DNA of 39,997 nucleotides, taken from contig NZ_QSSH01000017.1 of assembly GCF_003438495.1 (NCBI RefSeq), positions 1-39,997 of the forward strand, read 5' to 3'. How positions within the stretch are numbered: position 1 is the first letter of the stretch; each line of letters begins with the position of its first letter. Positions 18,995 through 28,312 of the stretch are shown in pieces. A model generated the notes under the pieces. The model did no database searches. It had not been told where the DNA came from and saw nothing but the letters and a program-made list of their open reading frames with translations. A program made the translations under genes and the position numbers. This stretch comes from Collinsella sp. TF05-9AC. Lineage in GTDB: Bacteria > Actinomycetota > Coriobacteriia > Coriobacteriales > Coriobacteriaceae.

Positions 18995-19131
18995 GTCTCG
19001 ATCTGTAACAGGTACAGGGTTATTGGGCCCCTTGATGTTACAGATCGAGATCTTTCGGCAGCCGCCAACCTTCCGTCTCAATCTGTAACAGTTACGAGGC
19101 CAAACGGTCCCTTGTTGTTACAGATCGAGAC
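18995..19131. repeat. 57-base palindrome array C (2 copies)
   Basis: Copies lie at 18995-19051 and 19075-19131, 80 bases apart start to start, each with 16-base arms and a 25-base loop. The array lies between the amidohydrolase start (18844) and the stop of the AbiEi-like gene (19173), 42 bases beyond that stop. It fills most of the 328-base gap 18845-19172. Confidence 0.92.
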
Positions 19132-19172
19132 AAACTCGGCAGGAACAACCACATTCGCGTCAGTTGCACCCC

Positions 19173-20243
19173 TTAGCACCCATACCACTGGCGTCTCCAT
19201 TCCTCAGCCAGATCGGCCCGCTGTGGAATTCCCGCCAGTCTCATCTTTTCAGCCAGCTTTCCCGGGTTCTTGAGTTCATCAAATGTAAACCGAAGCACCT
19301 TGTGCCCGAGCATTGTCAGATGAGATTCCCGCTGACGCTCTGCCACGAATGGATCGACCGACTCCCGATCCCTACCATCCTGCAGGGTATACTTTCCCTT
19401 CCCGTCAAGCTCGCCGATGACACATGTCCCGTCCTCGAGCCTCCAGAAATAATCAACCCGAAACACCTGGCTCGAATCGAGCGGATCGCGAAACTCCACC
19501 TGCAACTCCGGAACCGGAAAGCCGTATGCAATAAAGAACGCTCGGAACCGAGACTCGCCGCCGTTTTCGGACAGTCCGTCCGCATACGACGCAATCACCT
19601 GCGCTCTGCGATACCCGCGCCTGCCCTCGCAATCGGCGCGGAGGCGCTCGCACAAATCCCCACGTGATACACCTTTCGCCCGCAGTGCAGAATCGGCAAT
19701 CGCCAACCCGTACGAAAACGGCGCACGCAGCAAGCAATCCTCCACCGTGCGCCAAAACGACGTCACCCGCACGCCATCAACACGCTCGAGCGCGCCCGCC
19801 ATCTGCGGACGCAACAACCTGCACCCGCTGCTCAACGTCACCGAACAACCCGTCTTAACAAGAAAACGCGGCCCGAGCAGGTCATTCGGCACCTCCAGAC
19901 CCCACAAAAGTGCCGCGTCATAACCCCAAAACGCCCAATCGGGATGAAATTCCGCAAGCCCTTTGATAGTCCTCAGCGCTCGCTCCGCCGGCGTCAATGC
20001 ATCCCAATCATGCTGAAAACAGAACAGGTACGGCTCGGGCTCCGCGATATCGTCGGTTCCAACATGGCGTCGCAGCCACATGAGCTCGGTATTGTCATGC
20101 GTTGCGAGCAGCGCACCTTGCTTGGCCGTCTCCGTGAGCCGCGTGAGCATCCTATTCCGCGCCAACGTGTTGCGAGTCGCATGTTTGTGTTTGAGAACGG
20201 TATTAGGCACTTTCATCACCACCACGTCAGACAAATGGACCAT
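19173..20243 (-). CDS. AbiEi-like protein with PD-(D/E)XK-type C-terminal motif
   Basis: A 356-residue protein. The middle (LTPAERALRTIKGL and AFWGYDAALLWGLEVP) resembles the AbiEi-like antitoxin/regulator family of actinobacteria. The C-terminal third carries RVDYFW (Asp264) followed by GELDGKGKY (Glu278, Asp280, Lys282), then HLTMLGHKVLRFTFDEL. This is the pattern of Vsr/DUF559-type restriction-endonuclease-like folds. A DNA-binding or nuclease role is inferred, not shown. ATG 20243 is chosen with GGAGG eleven bases upstream; a later in-frame ATG at 20216 is possible. There is no AbiEii toxin gene next to it. Arrays C and D sit within about 45 bases of each end. Confidence 0.6.
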   Translation of the reverse strand: MVHLSDVVVMKVPNTVLKHKHATRNTLARNRMLTRLTETAKQGALLATHDNTELMWLRRHVGTDDIAEPEPYLFCFQHDWDALTPAERALRTIKGLAEFHPDWAFWGYDAALLWGLEVPNDLLGPRFLVKTGCSVTLSSGCRLLRPQMAGALERVDGVRVTSFWRTVEDCLLRAPFSYGLAIADSALRAKGVSRGDLCERLRADCEGRRGYRRAQVIASYADGLSENGGESRFRAFFIAYGFPVPELQVEFRDPLDSSQVFRVDYFWRLEDGTCVIGELDGKGKYTLQDGRDRESVDPFVAERQRESHLTMLGHKVLRFTFDELKNPGKLAEKMRLAGIPQRADLAEEWRRQWYGC

Positions 20244-20269
20244 CGTCACCGTTGCCTCCGCTGGCAAAT

Positions 20270-20567
20270 GTCTTGATCTGTAACAGGAAGACCGATTTTT
20301 GGCCGCTAGATGTTACAGATCTAGATCTTTCGACACCGCGTCCAACCTTTGTCTCAATCTGTAACAGGTAGGTCGAATTTGGGCCTGTAGATGTTACAGA
20401 TTGATACATTCCCCCAACCAGGTGCCAAACGTCTCGGTCTGTAACAGTTAGACGTTCTCCAGGCCCCCAAACGTTACAGATTTAGACAAACCAGCGGCAC
20501 CCAAGCGTTCGTCTCGATCTGTAACAGGTAGACCGGTTTTTTGTCCCTAAACGTTACAGATCGAGAC
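20270..20567. repeat. 57-base palindrome array D (4 copies)
   Basis: Copies lie at 20270-20326, 20351-20407, 20431-20487 and 20511-20567, with start-to-start distances of 81, 80 and 80 bases. All have a 25-base loop. Right arms vary slightly (TGTTACAGATCTAGAT, TGTTACAGATTGATAC, CGTTACAGATTTAGAC, CGTTACAGATCGAGAC). It is the longest array and fills the 360-base gap 20244-20603 between the AbiEi-like start codon and the stop of the next gene, so any promoter of the AbiEi-like gene must lie inside it or further upstream. Confidence 0.93.
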
Positions 20568-20603
20568 AAATAGACACGCGGCGGCGCTGCGACAGCCCAT
20601 CCC

Positions 20604-21311
20604 CTACTCCCACTCCTGCTCGTAGATGTTGAGCGACTTTACGTAGCGCCCCTGGGCACCCATGATGTCGCGGACCAGGCGCAAAAAGAAGCTGATACAC
20701 GAGGTGTCAAAGCCATCCTGCAGGTCCTCCGGATGCACCGCACCCGGTCCATCGACCGCCGTGTCACTCAGGCGCGCGATGTCATACAAATAGAGCTGTC
20801 CCGCCGTCAGCCAGACATCGTCGACGCAAGCGAGGCGCACCGCAATCGCGCCGTCGCTCCAATGCTCCTTTTGCACGATATGCGGGTCGTAGACATCAAA
20901 ACGTCGATCGGTGCGCGCATCCTTCAGCTCAACCATGCCAGTCGCGGGGTCCTTGTCCAAAATGCCAAAGCGCGAGAAATACTGCGTGTCGCGTACCTGC
21001 TCGAGCCGCTTGAGCGAGGCAGGCGAAAGCGATGCCGGCCTCTCGTCAACATACAGCTCGAGCAGCGTCTTGCCATGGCGATAGGGGCGCTCGAAGAGCA
21101 GCCAATCGGTAAATGCCATGTTGTAGGCCATGTTTTCGTTTTGCGAAGGCTCGGTGCAATAGCTGAGCCAGGGGTCGACGATAATCTCGAACTGCTCGCG
21201 CGCCGACTCCAAAAACTGAAACTTCCGCAGCATCCAAAAATGGGCCATGTCGGCAATATCGTTGCCGACGGCTTCGGCTAGCTGCGCTCGGTCTAAAGCG
21301 TGGTCAGTCAT
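20604..21311 (-). CDS. Hypothetical protein
   Basis: A 235-residue soluble protein, not recognised. It is rich in aromatic and acidic residues (AHFWMLRKFQFLESAREQF, YNMAFTDWLLFERPYRHG) and has no signal peptide or membrane segment. Near the centre a domain-like stretch reads GILDKDPATGMVELKDARTD, resembling a small beta-barrel. AGGAGG lies upstream of ATG 21311. It stands alone between array D and gltD, and its neighbours give no clue to its role. Confidence 0.75.
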   Translation of the reverse strand: MTDHALDRAQLAEAVGNDIADMAHFWMLRKFQFLESAREQFEIIVDPWLSYCTEPSQNENMAYNMAFTDWLLFERPYRHGKTLLELYVDERPASLSPASLKRLEQVRDTQYFSRFGILDKDPATGMVELKDARTDRRFDVYDPHIVQKEHWSDGAIAVRLACVDDVWLTAGQLYLYDIARLSDTAVDGPGAVHPEDLQDGFDTSCISFFLRLVRDIMGAQGRYVKSLNIYEQEWE

Positions 21312-21664
21312 GGCATCCTCCTCAAACTGATAGACCTCAATTTAAGCTTACGAGGAGGGTGGTCGGCCACGACCAGCGCGGGCAAAATAGGCCTCCGGCT
21401 GCAAACCAGATGCTGACCAAGCACTTGACGAAAAGCTTGACCGAAAATGCGCACCGCAACAAAACCGCAGGTAAACATAGACGGCAAACCCGTCCTTTTG
21501 AGCCAAGCGCCCCCGGCCATCACAGAAACAGCAGAGCGCCACAGCTCAAGAAGACGCCGAATGGACACTCGCGCGTCGACAAACGGGCAAATCGCTCACA
21601 AAGAGTGTCCCCAACGACTAGACAAAAAATGACTAGTCATTGGGGACGTTCTTAAATAACTACT
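21312..21664. other. Intergenic region without a supported gene
   Basis: This 353-base gap lies between the hypothetical gene's start and the gltD stop. Short open frames exist on both strands but lack ribosome sites and look like chance. Its only recognisable structure is the inverted repeat near its right end (21607-21655). Confidence 0.45.
21607..21655. repeat. Inverted pair of the GTCCCCAACGACTAG repeat
   Basis: GTCCCCAACGACTAG (21607-21621) and CTAGTCATTGGGGAC (21634-21648) pair at 14 of 15 positions around a 12-base A-rich loop. The right side continues GTTCTTA, as in the tandem copies at 6461-6511. It ends 10 bases before the gltD stop codon. Confidence 0.8.
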
Positions 21665-23146
21665 TTACAGCTCCAGCGCATCGGCGACTTCGGCTGCGCA
21701 GGCAAGGGCATCGGCCATGGCGTTCACCACGAGCGAGCTGCCGTTGCGGGCGTCGCCGGCCACATATACCGGCGTGGCATCGGCGGCGACACCGTCCGTG
21801 CGAGCCGCGAGGTGCGAACCCTCGACAGCCATCACGGGCAGCGGACGGCCAGCGGTGGCGACAGGCACGCGAACAGCGTCGAACACGCCATGCTCGGGAC
21901 CGGTAAAGCCGCAGGCGATGAGCACCAGCTGCGCCGGCACCTCGTGCTCGGAGCCCGCGATGCGCTCCGGCTTTCCCGCCGACCAGTCCAGGTCGACCAC
22001 GCGCAAACCCGCAGCCGCGCCCTTCTTGTCCAGCAGCACCTCGAGCGTATCCACGCCCCAGGCACGCATCTCGCCACCCATGGCAGCGATGGCCTCCTGC
22101 TGGCCGTAGTCGGTCTTCTTCACGTTGGGCCACTGCGGCCAGGGGTTGCTCGCCGCGCGCTTATCGGGCGCCGCCGGCAAGAACTCAAACTGGCGCACGC
22201 TGCGCGCACCCTGGCGCACCGCGGTACCCACGCAGTCGTTGCCGGTATCACCGCCGCCAATGACCACGACATCCAGACCACGCGCGTCAATGGCAGGCTC
22301 GCCGCCGTCGAGCACTGAGACGGTCGAGGCCGTCAGATAGTCCACGGCGTACACCACGCCCGGAGCGTCAATGTTCGCAGCCGAAAGGCCACGCGGAGCA
22401 CGGGCGCCGGCAGCCACCACGACGGCGTCAAAGTCGTCAAGCTTGGCGGCAACCTTAGGATCGCTCACGTCGGCACCCAGTTCAAAGACAATGCCCAGCT
22501 CACGCATGAGTGCCACGCGACGCTCGACCACGGACTTCTCGAGCTTCATGTTGGGGATGCCGTACATGAGCAGGCCGCCCGGACGGTCGTCGCGCTCAAA
22601 CACCGTCACGCGGGCGCCGCGGCGGGCGAGCTCCCACGCGGCCACCAGGCCAGCAGGGCCGGAGCCCACCACGGCAACCGTGGGCGCGCCCTCCCCCGCC
22701 GGCTCAAAGCGGCGCGGGCCGCCGTTGGCCCACTCGTGGTCGCTGATCGCACGCTCGTTGTCGTGAATCGTCGTGGGCTGGCCGTCGACCGAGCCCAAGT
22801 TGCACGCGGCCTCGCACAGCGCCGGGCACACGCGGCTCGTGAACTCGGGCATGGGTGAGGTGAGCGACAGACGCTCGGCCGCCTCGTCCCAGCGGCCACG
22901 ATACACCAGCTCGTTCCACTCGGGAATCAGGTTGTGCAGCGGGCAGCCACTCGGGCGCGCCTTGCCAAAGCTCGCGCCCATCTGGCAAAACGCCACGCCG
23001 CACATCATGCAGCGGCTCGCCTGAGCACGGCGCGCGTCGTCGTCGAGCTCCACGTACAGCGGATCGAAATCGCGGCTGCGCTCCTCCACAGGGCGAAGCT
23101 CGTGGGTCACGCGATCGATATCAAGAAAAGCACCGGGCTTACCCAT
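21665..23146 (-). CDS. gltD: Glutamate synthase (NADPH) small subunit
   Basis: A 493-residue GltD. The N-terminal iron-sulfur domain has CMMCGVAFC, GCPLHN and CPALCEAACNLG, the Cys set for two [4Fe-4S] clusters. The FAD-binding GXGXXG follows (VAVVGSGPAGLVAA), and a second dinucleotide fold (VVVIGGGDTGNDCVGTA) binds NADPH. It passes electrons from NADPH to GltB for glutamate formation from glutamine and 2-oxoglutarate. It starts 5 bases after the gltB stop, with GGAGG inside the gltB end, so the two are translated from one transcript. The length is normal for the family. Confidence 0.95.
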   Translation of the reverse strand: MGKPGAFLDIDRVTHELRPVEERSRDFDPLYVELDDDARRAQASRCMMCGVAFCQMGASFGKARPSGCPLHNLIPEWNELVYRGRWDEAAERLSLTSPMPEFTSRVCPALCEAACNLGSVDGQPTTIHDNERAISDHEWANGGPRRFEPAGEGAPTVAVVGSGPAGLVAAWELARRGARVTVFERDDRPGGLLMYGIPNMKLEKSVVERRVALMRELGIVFELGADVSDPKVAAKLDDFDAVVVAAGARAPRGLSAANIDAPGVVYAVDYLTASTVSVLDGGEPAIDARGLDVVVIGGGDTGNDCVGTAVRQGARSVRQFEFLPAAPDKRAASNPWPQWPNVKKTDYGQQEAIAAMGGEMRAWGVDTLEVLLDKKGAAAGLRVVDLDWSAGKPERIAGSEHEVPAQLVLIACGFTGPEHGVFDAVRVPVATAGRPLPVMAVEGSHLAARTDGVAADATPVYVAGDARNGSSLVVNAMADALACAAEVADALEL

Positions 23147-23151
23147 GGCAC

Positions 23152-26100
23152 TTACGCCTCCTTCTTGGTCGAAGCAACAGAGCTGGCAGCGGCGGCGCCC
23201 GCAGCACCAGCCACAGCGCCACCCGCCACATCAAAGCGAGCGACATCGGCAGCGTCAGCGCGACCGGTCACAATGTCAAACGCCAGCTCCTCGGCCTGCG
23301 CGTGCGTCTTGCCCGCGCCCTCGGCGGCGGCGACAATCGCCAGCACGCGCTCGTACTCGGTCGGGATGACCTTCACAAAACGCTTGCTCATCGAGTCAAA
23401 GCTGTAGAGCAGCTTAATGCCGCGCGGGCTCTGCGTTGCGTCCACGTGCTCCTGGATAAGCTTGCGGATCCGCGCCAGCTCGTCGGCCGTCGGGGCCTTG
23501 AGCTCAACGCTCTCGTGGTTCACGCGGGCATCGAGCGTGCCGTACTGGTCATAGACATAGGCCACACCGCCTGTCATGCCGGCGGCGAAGTTCTGCCCGA
23601 CCTCGCCCAAAATGAGCGCCAGGCCGCCCGTCATGTACTCGCAGCCATGGTTGCCGCAGCCCTCGACCACCACGGTGGCGCCGGAGTTGCGAACGCCAAA
23701 GCGCTGGCCGGCCAGGCCGTTAATGAAGCCACGGCCGCTCGTGGCGCCAAAGAACGCCACGTTGCCCACGATGATGTTCTCGTCGAACTTGTAGGTCGCA
23801 CGCGGGTTGGGGCGCACGGAGACCTCGCCGCCCGAAAGGCCCTTGCCAAAGTAGTCGTTGGCGTCGCCGCACACGTTGAGCGTCACACCGCGCGGCAGGA
23901 ACGCGCCAAAGCTCTGACCGGCCGAGCCATCGCAATCGATGGTGATGGAACCGGCGGGCAGGCCCTCGGGATGCGCCTTGGTCACCGCGTTGCCCAGGAT
24001 GGTGCCCACGCAGCGGTTGACGTTGGCGATATCGGCGCGGAAGCGAATCGGGCGCAGGTGCGCACGGGCATCGGCCGTATAGGGCACAAACAGCGTGGAG
24101 TCGAGCGTCTTGTCGAGCTCGCTGTCCGCAGCCATCTGGGGCAGGAAGTGACGGCCGTCGGCGCCCGGGATGTGGGCACCAAACTCACAGGTCGCGCTTG
24201 CCAGCACGGGCGACAGATCGAGCAGGTTGGCCTTGCGGTTGCCCGGGACCTCGATCTGGCGCAGGCACTCGGGATGGCCGACCATCTCGTCGACGGTGCG
24301 GAAGCCCAGGCTCGCCATGACCTCGCGCAGCTGCTCGGCCACAAAGAGCATAAAGTGCTCGACGTGCTCGGGCTTGCCGCGGAAGCCGCGACGCAGGCGG
24401 CAGTTTTGCGTAGCGATGCCGGCCGGGCAGGTATCCTGCTGGCAGTCGCGCTGCATGAGGCAGCCCATCGAGATGAGCGGCATGGTCGCAAAGCCAAACT
24501 CCTCGGCACCCAGCAGGCAGGCGACGGCGACGTCAGTGCCGTCCATGAGCTTGCCGTCGGCCTCGAGCACCACGCGCGAGCGCAGGCCGTTTTGCAGCAG
24601 CGTCTGCTGGGCCTCGGCAAGACCGAGCTCCAGCGGCAGACCGGCGTGCCAAATGGAATCGCGAGCAGCGGCACCCGAGCCGCCGTTGTGGCCGCTGATC
24701 AAAATCTTGTCGGCAGCGCCCTTGGCAACACCAGTGGCGATGGTGCCGACGCCGGCCTCGCTGACCAGCTTGACCGACACGCGCGCGCCGGGGTTGGCGT
24801 TCTTAAGGTCAAAGATCAGCTCTGCCAGGTCCTCGATGGAGTAGATGTCGTGGTGCGGCGGAGGCGAGATCAGGCCGATACCGGGCGTGGACTGACGGAC
24901 CTCGGCGATCCAGGGGTAGACCTTCTTGCCGGGCAGGTGGCCGCCCTCGCCGGGCTTGGCGCCCTGGGCCATCTTAATTTGAATCTCAAAGGCGCTGCAC
25001 AGATAGCGGCTCGTCACGCCAAAGCGCGCACTTGCCACCTGTTTGATGGCGGAGTTCTTGGAGTCACCGTTGGCCAACGGGGTCTCGCGACGCGGATCCT
25101 CGCCGCCCTCGCCGGAGTTGGAACGGCCGTGTAGGCGGTTCATGGCGATGGCCACGCACTCGTGTGCCTCTTTGCTGATGGAGCCATACGACATAGCGCC
25201 GGTGTTAAAGCGGCGGACGATGTTGAGCGCGGGCTCGACCTCGTCGAGCGAAACCGGCGTGCGACCGTTAGCGTTAAAGTCGAGCAAGTCGCGCAGGCGC
25301 ACGGCACGGCCGGTGCGGTGCAGGCGGGCGCTGTACTCCTTAAAGGTGTCGTAGCTGTCCTCACGGCAGGCGGTCTGCAGCAAGTAGACAGTCTGTGGAT
25401 CGATGAGGTGATCCTCGCCGCCGAGCGGGCGCCACTTGGTCAGACCCAGCGTGGGCAGCTGATCGGGAGCCTGGCTCTTAAGGATAGCGAGCGCGGCGTC
25501 GTAACGCTCGTTTTGCTCGCGCTCAACGTCCTCGACACCCATACCGCCCACACGGCTCACCGTGCCGGCGAAGTACGCGTTGACGAACTCCGGCGTAAAG
25601 CCGACGGCCTCAAAGATTTGCGCGGAGTGGTAGCTCTGCACCGTGGAGATGCCCATCTTGGACATGATGGAGACGATGCCCGCCGTCGCGGCCTTGTTGT
25701 AGTTGGCGATGCCCTGCTCGGCTGTCACGTCCAGATCGCCGTGCGCCGCCAAGTCGCGGATGCACGCATGCGCGTTGTACGGATAGATACCGCTCGCGGA
25801 ATAGCCCACCAGCGCCGCAAAGTCGTGCGGGGACACGGCGTCGCCACACTCCACCACGATGTCGGCAAAGGTACGCACGCCGGCGCGGATCAGGTGGTTG
25901 TGCACGCAGCCCACGGCGAGCAGCGACGGCACGGGCACCTCGCCCGCTCCGGCGCGATCGCTCAACACCACGATGTTCACGCCGTCGCGGACCGCGGCCT
26001 CAACGTCCTCTGCAAGCTGCTTGAGCGCAGCCTGCAGCGCACCCTCGCCGGCATCGCGGCGGTAGACGGCACGGAAACGGCGGGTCTTAAAGCCCACGCG

Positions 26101-27855
26101 GTCGATGGCGCAGATACGCTCGAACTCCTCCTCGCTCAGCAGCGGACGCTCCAGGCGCACCAGCTGACAGGCCGTACGGGAGTCCTCGAGCAGGTTGCCG
26201 TGGTTACCCAGGTAGAGCGTGGTCGAGGTGACCATATGCTCGCGAAGAGCGTCGATCGGCGGGTTCGTGACCTGAGCGAACAGCTGATAGAAGTAGTCGA
26301 AGAACGAACGCGTCTTCTTGGACAGGCAGGCCAGCGGCGCATCGATGCCCATCGAGGCGAGCGGGGCCTTGCCCTGCTGGGCCATGGGGCGCACGACCTC
26401 GTCAACATCATCCCAGTGATAGCCGAGCTTGGCCATGCGTACGGCGGCGGGCACCTCGGCGTCCTCGGCGGGCGTTGCCGCAACGGGCTCATCGAGCGCG
26501 TCAACGGTCAGCGTCTCCTCGGCAATCCAATCACGGTAGGGCTTTTCTTTGGCATAGCGGGCGCGCAGTTCGTCGTTGTAGATCACGCGGCCGCGGGCAA
26601 AGTCGACCTCGAGCATCTGGCCCGGCCCCAGACAGCCGCTCGTCAGGATGTTCTCGGGGCGCACCTCGATGGTGCCCACCTCGCTTGCCAGCATAAAGCG
26701 ACCGTCGCGCGTCACATAGTAGCGGGCGGGACGCAGGCCGTTACGGTCGAGGGCGGCACCCAGCGTGCGACCGTCGGTAAAGGCGATGGCCGCCGGGCCA
26801 TCCCACGGCTCCATGAGCATGGACTGGTAAGCGTCGTAGGCGCGGCACTCCTCACTCAGGCTGTCGTTGTGGTCCCACGGCTCGGGCAGCAACATGGACG
26901 CGGCACGCGTAAGCGGGCGACCGTTCATGACCAGGAACTCGAGCACGTTATCCAGAATCGCGGAGTCGGAACCCTCGCGGTTGATGATGGGCATCACGCG
27001 CTCAAGATCGTGCTGCAACACGGGGCTGTACAGGTTGGGTTCGCGGGCGCGAATCCAGTTGACGTTGCCCTTGAGGGTGTTGATCTCGCCGTTGTGAATG
27101 ATAAAACGGTTGGGGTGCGCACGCTCCCAGCTGGGCGTGGTGTTGGTAGAGTAGCGCGAGTGGACGAGCGCCACGGCCGTTTTGACGGCGGCGTCGTTGA
27201 GATCGATGAAGAAGCGGCGCATCTGCGTGGCGACCAGCATGCCCTTGTACACGATGGTGCGCGAGCTCATGGAGCAGACGTAGAAAATCTTGTCGCGCAG
27301 GGCAAACTCGGCGTCGGCCTTCTTCTCGATGGTGCGGCGGCACACGTACAGGCGGCGCTCGAATGCGTCGCCGACCGGCGTGTCGTCGGGGCGGCCCAGA
27401 AAGGCCTGCAGGATGGTAGGCATGCAGGCGCGGGCCGTCTCACCCAGGTCGTGCGGGTCGACGGGCACCTCGCGCCAAAAGAGCAGCGGCACGCCGGCCT
27501 CGGCGCAGCCCTCCTCAAACACGCGACGGGCATCCTCTACGCCCTTGTCGTCCTGCGGGAAGAACAGCATGGCCACGCCATAGTCGCCCTCTGCCGGCAG
27601 AATCTGGCCGCACTTTTGGGCCTCTTTGCGGAAAAAATGATGCGGAACCTGGAACAGGATTCCGGCGCCGTCGCCGGTGTTCTTCTCGAGTCCGGTGCCG
27701 CCGCGGTGCTCCAAGTTGACCAGAATGGACAGTGCGTCGTCCAGAATCTGGTGATGGCGCTCGCCGTTGATATCGGCAAGCGCGCCGATGCCACATGCAT
27801 CGTGGTCGAATTCGGGGCGATAAAGGCCCTGCTGCTGAGCGGAATCTGCCTGCAT
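23152..27855 (-). CDS. gltB: Glutamate synthase large subunit
   Basis: A 1567-residue GltB. The class II glutamine amidotransferase domain begins at Cys21 (DHDACGIG), which would become the N-terminus after removal of a 20-residue propeptide. The central and FMN-binding synthase domains follow, with the GEGGEDPRRE and KPGEGGHLPGKKVYPWIA stretches. The [3Fe-4S] cysteines lie near residues 1128-1140 (CLMQRDCQQDTCPAG), and the C-terminal GXXGXXXG beta-helix ends the protein. It forms glutamate from glutamine and 2-oxoglutarate. The last 50 residues are an Ala/Gly-rich tail. ATG 27855 follows GGGGAGGA. It is transcribed divergently from mntH with gltD downstream. Confidence 0.96.
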   Translation of the reverse strand: MQADSAQQQGLYRPEFDHDACGIGALADINGERHHQILDDALSILVNLEHRGGTGLEKNTGDGAGILFQVPHHFFRKEAQKCGQILPAEGDYGVAMLFFPQDDKGVEDARRVFEEGCAEAGVPLLFWREVPVDPHDLGETARACMPTILQAFLGRPDDTPVGDAFERRLYVCRRTIEKKADAEFALRDKIFYVCSMSSRTIVYKGMLVATQMRRFFIDLNDAAVKTAVALVHSRYSTNTTPSWERAHPNRFIIHNGEINTLKGNVNWIRAREPNLYSPVLQHDLERVMPIINREGSDSAILDNVLEFLVMNGRPLTRAASMLLPEPWDHNDSLSEECRAYDAYQSMLMEPWDGPAAIAFTDGRTLGAALDRNGLRPARYYVTRDGRFMLASEVGTIEVRPENILTSGCLGPGQMLEVDFARGRVIYNDELRARYAKEKPYRDWIAEETLTVDALDEPVAATPAEDAEVPAAVRMAKLGYHWDDVDEVVRPMAQQGKAPLASMGIDAPLACLSKKTRSFFDYFYQLFAQVTNPPIDALREHMVTSTTLYLGNHGNLLEDSRTACQLVRLERPLLSEEEFERICAIDRVGFKTRRFRAVYRRDAGEGALQAALKQLAEDVEAAVRDGVNIVVLSDRAGAGEVPVPSLLAVGCVHNHLIRAGVRTFADIVVECGDAVSPHDFAALVGYSASGIYPYNAHACIRDLAAHGDLDVTAEQGIANYNKAATAGIVSIMSKMGISTVQSYHSAQIFEAVGFTPEFVNAYFAGTVSRVGGMGVEDVEREQNERYDAALAILKSQAPDQLPTLGLTKWRPLGGEDHLIDPQTVYLLQTACREDSYDTFKEYSARLHRTGRAVRLRDLLDFNANGRTPVSLDEVEPALNIVRRFNTGAMSYGSISKEAHECVAIAMNRLHGRSNSGEGGEDPRRETPLANGDSKNSAIKQVASARFGVTSRYLCSAFEIQIKMAQGAKPGEGGHLPGKKVYPWIAEVRQSTPGIGLISPPPHHDIYSIEDLAELIFDLKNANPGARVSVKLVSEAGVGTIATGVAKGAADKILISGHNGGSGAAARDSIWHAGLPLELGLAEAQQTLLQNGLRSRVVLEADGKLMDGTDVAVACLLGAEEFGFATMPLISMGCLMQRDCQQDTCPAGIATQNCRLRRGFRGKPEHVEHFMLFVAEQLREVMASLGFRTVDEMVGHPECLRQIEVPGNRKANLLDLSPVLASATCEFGAHIPGADGRHFLPQMAADSELDKTLDSTLFVPYTADARAHLRPIRFRADIANVNRCVGTILGNAVTKAHPEGLPAGSITIDCDGSAGQSFGAFLPRGVTLNVCGDANDYFGKGLSGGEVSVRPNPRATYKFDENIIVGNVAFFGATSGRGFINGLAGQRFGVRNSGATVVVEGCGNHGCEYMTGGLALILGEVGQNFAAGMTGGVAYVYDQYGTLDARVNHESVELKAPTADELARIRKLIQEHVDATQSPRGIKLLYSFDSMSKRFVKVIPTEYERVLAIVAAAEGAGKTHAQAEELAFDIVTGRADAADVARFDVAGGAVAGAAGAAAASSVASTKKEA

Positions 27856-27934
27856 CGCGATCCTCCCCTAGGTGTTAGACAGTCAGTTGACTAGGCATAC
27901 TAGGAGCATCGCCGGCCCGTTGTGTTTCCCGCCC

Positions 27935-27944
27935 GTTTCGAAAC
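27935..27944. promoter_or_regulatory. GTTTCGAAAC palindrome upstream of gltB
   Basis: A perfect 10-base palindrome 80 bases upstream of the gltB start codon, in the control region shared with mntH. It could be an operator for nitrogen control; no binding protein is known from the window. A possible minus-strand -10 box TAGTAT lies nearer the gene at 27896-27901. Confidence 0.3.
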
Positions 27945-28038
27945 AATCGCGTAACGCACGCCCTACGAGTGGGTACCGCCGACCTCAAGGGTGACAACAA
28001 GGGCCCCAAGTTCGACCTGTAAACTCACCGCTTCAAAC

Positions 28039-28255
28039 ATCTCAATCTGTAACACGAAGACCCAATTTTGGCGCCTAGATGTTACAGATTGAGATTTTCT
28101 GCAGGACGGTTTTGGTTTGTCTCAATCTGTAACACGAAGGGCCGGTTTTTGCAGCCAACTGTTACAGATCGAGATTTTCCATAGGACCATTTCTTCCTGT
28201 CTCGATCTGTAACACCTAGGTCCAATTTCCATCCCTAGTTGTTACAGATCAAGAC
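28039..28255. repeat. 57-base palindrome array E (3 copies)
   Basis: Copies lie at 28039-28095, 28119-28175 and 28199-28255, each exactly 80 bases from the next start to start, with 16-base arms and 25-base loops. The array occupies the middle of the 522-base divergent gap (27856-28377) between gltB and mntH, between the gltB promoter region and the mntH promoter. Confidence 0.93.
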
Positions 28256-28312
28256 ATTTCAGCAATCCCCTTCCACCATCCTATTCAAATACAACAATCT
28301 TGTTAGTCTTGG

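Noticed and set aside
19173..20243. A complete AbiE phage-defence system
   Set aside because: Only the AbiEi-like protein is present. There is no nucleotidyltransferase (AbiEii) gene next to it.
20270..20567. CRISPR array
   Set aside because: The repeats alternate in orientation, are only 16 bases long, and the sequences between them are semi-conserved rather than unique. No cas genes are present.
21308..21655. Small proteins on both strands between the hypothetical gene and gltD
   Set aside because: They have no ribosome sites, they overlap each other and the repeat, and their composition looks random.
25162..27894. A long open frame (about 910 codons) on the plus strand across gltB
   Set aside because: It is antisense to a complete gltB. 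High GC and codon bias create such frames. It has no family resemblance. The same applies to the long antisense frames at 23302-25134, 7107-8903, 3265-4416, 4441-5658, 14278-15849 and 17369-18271.
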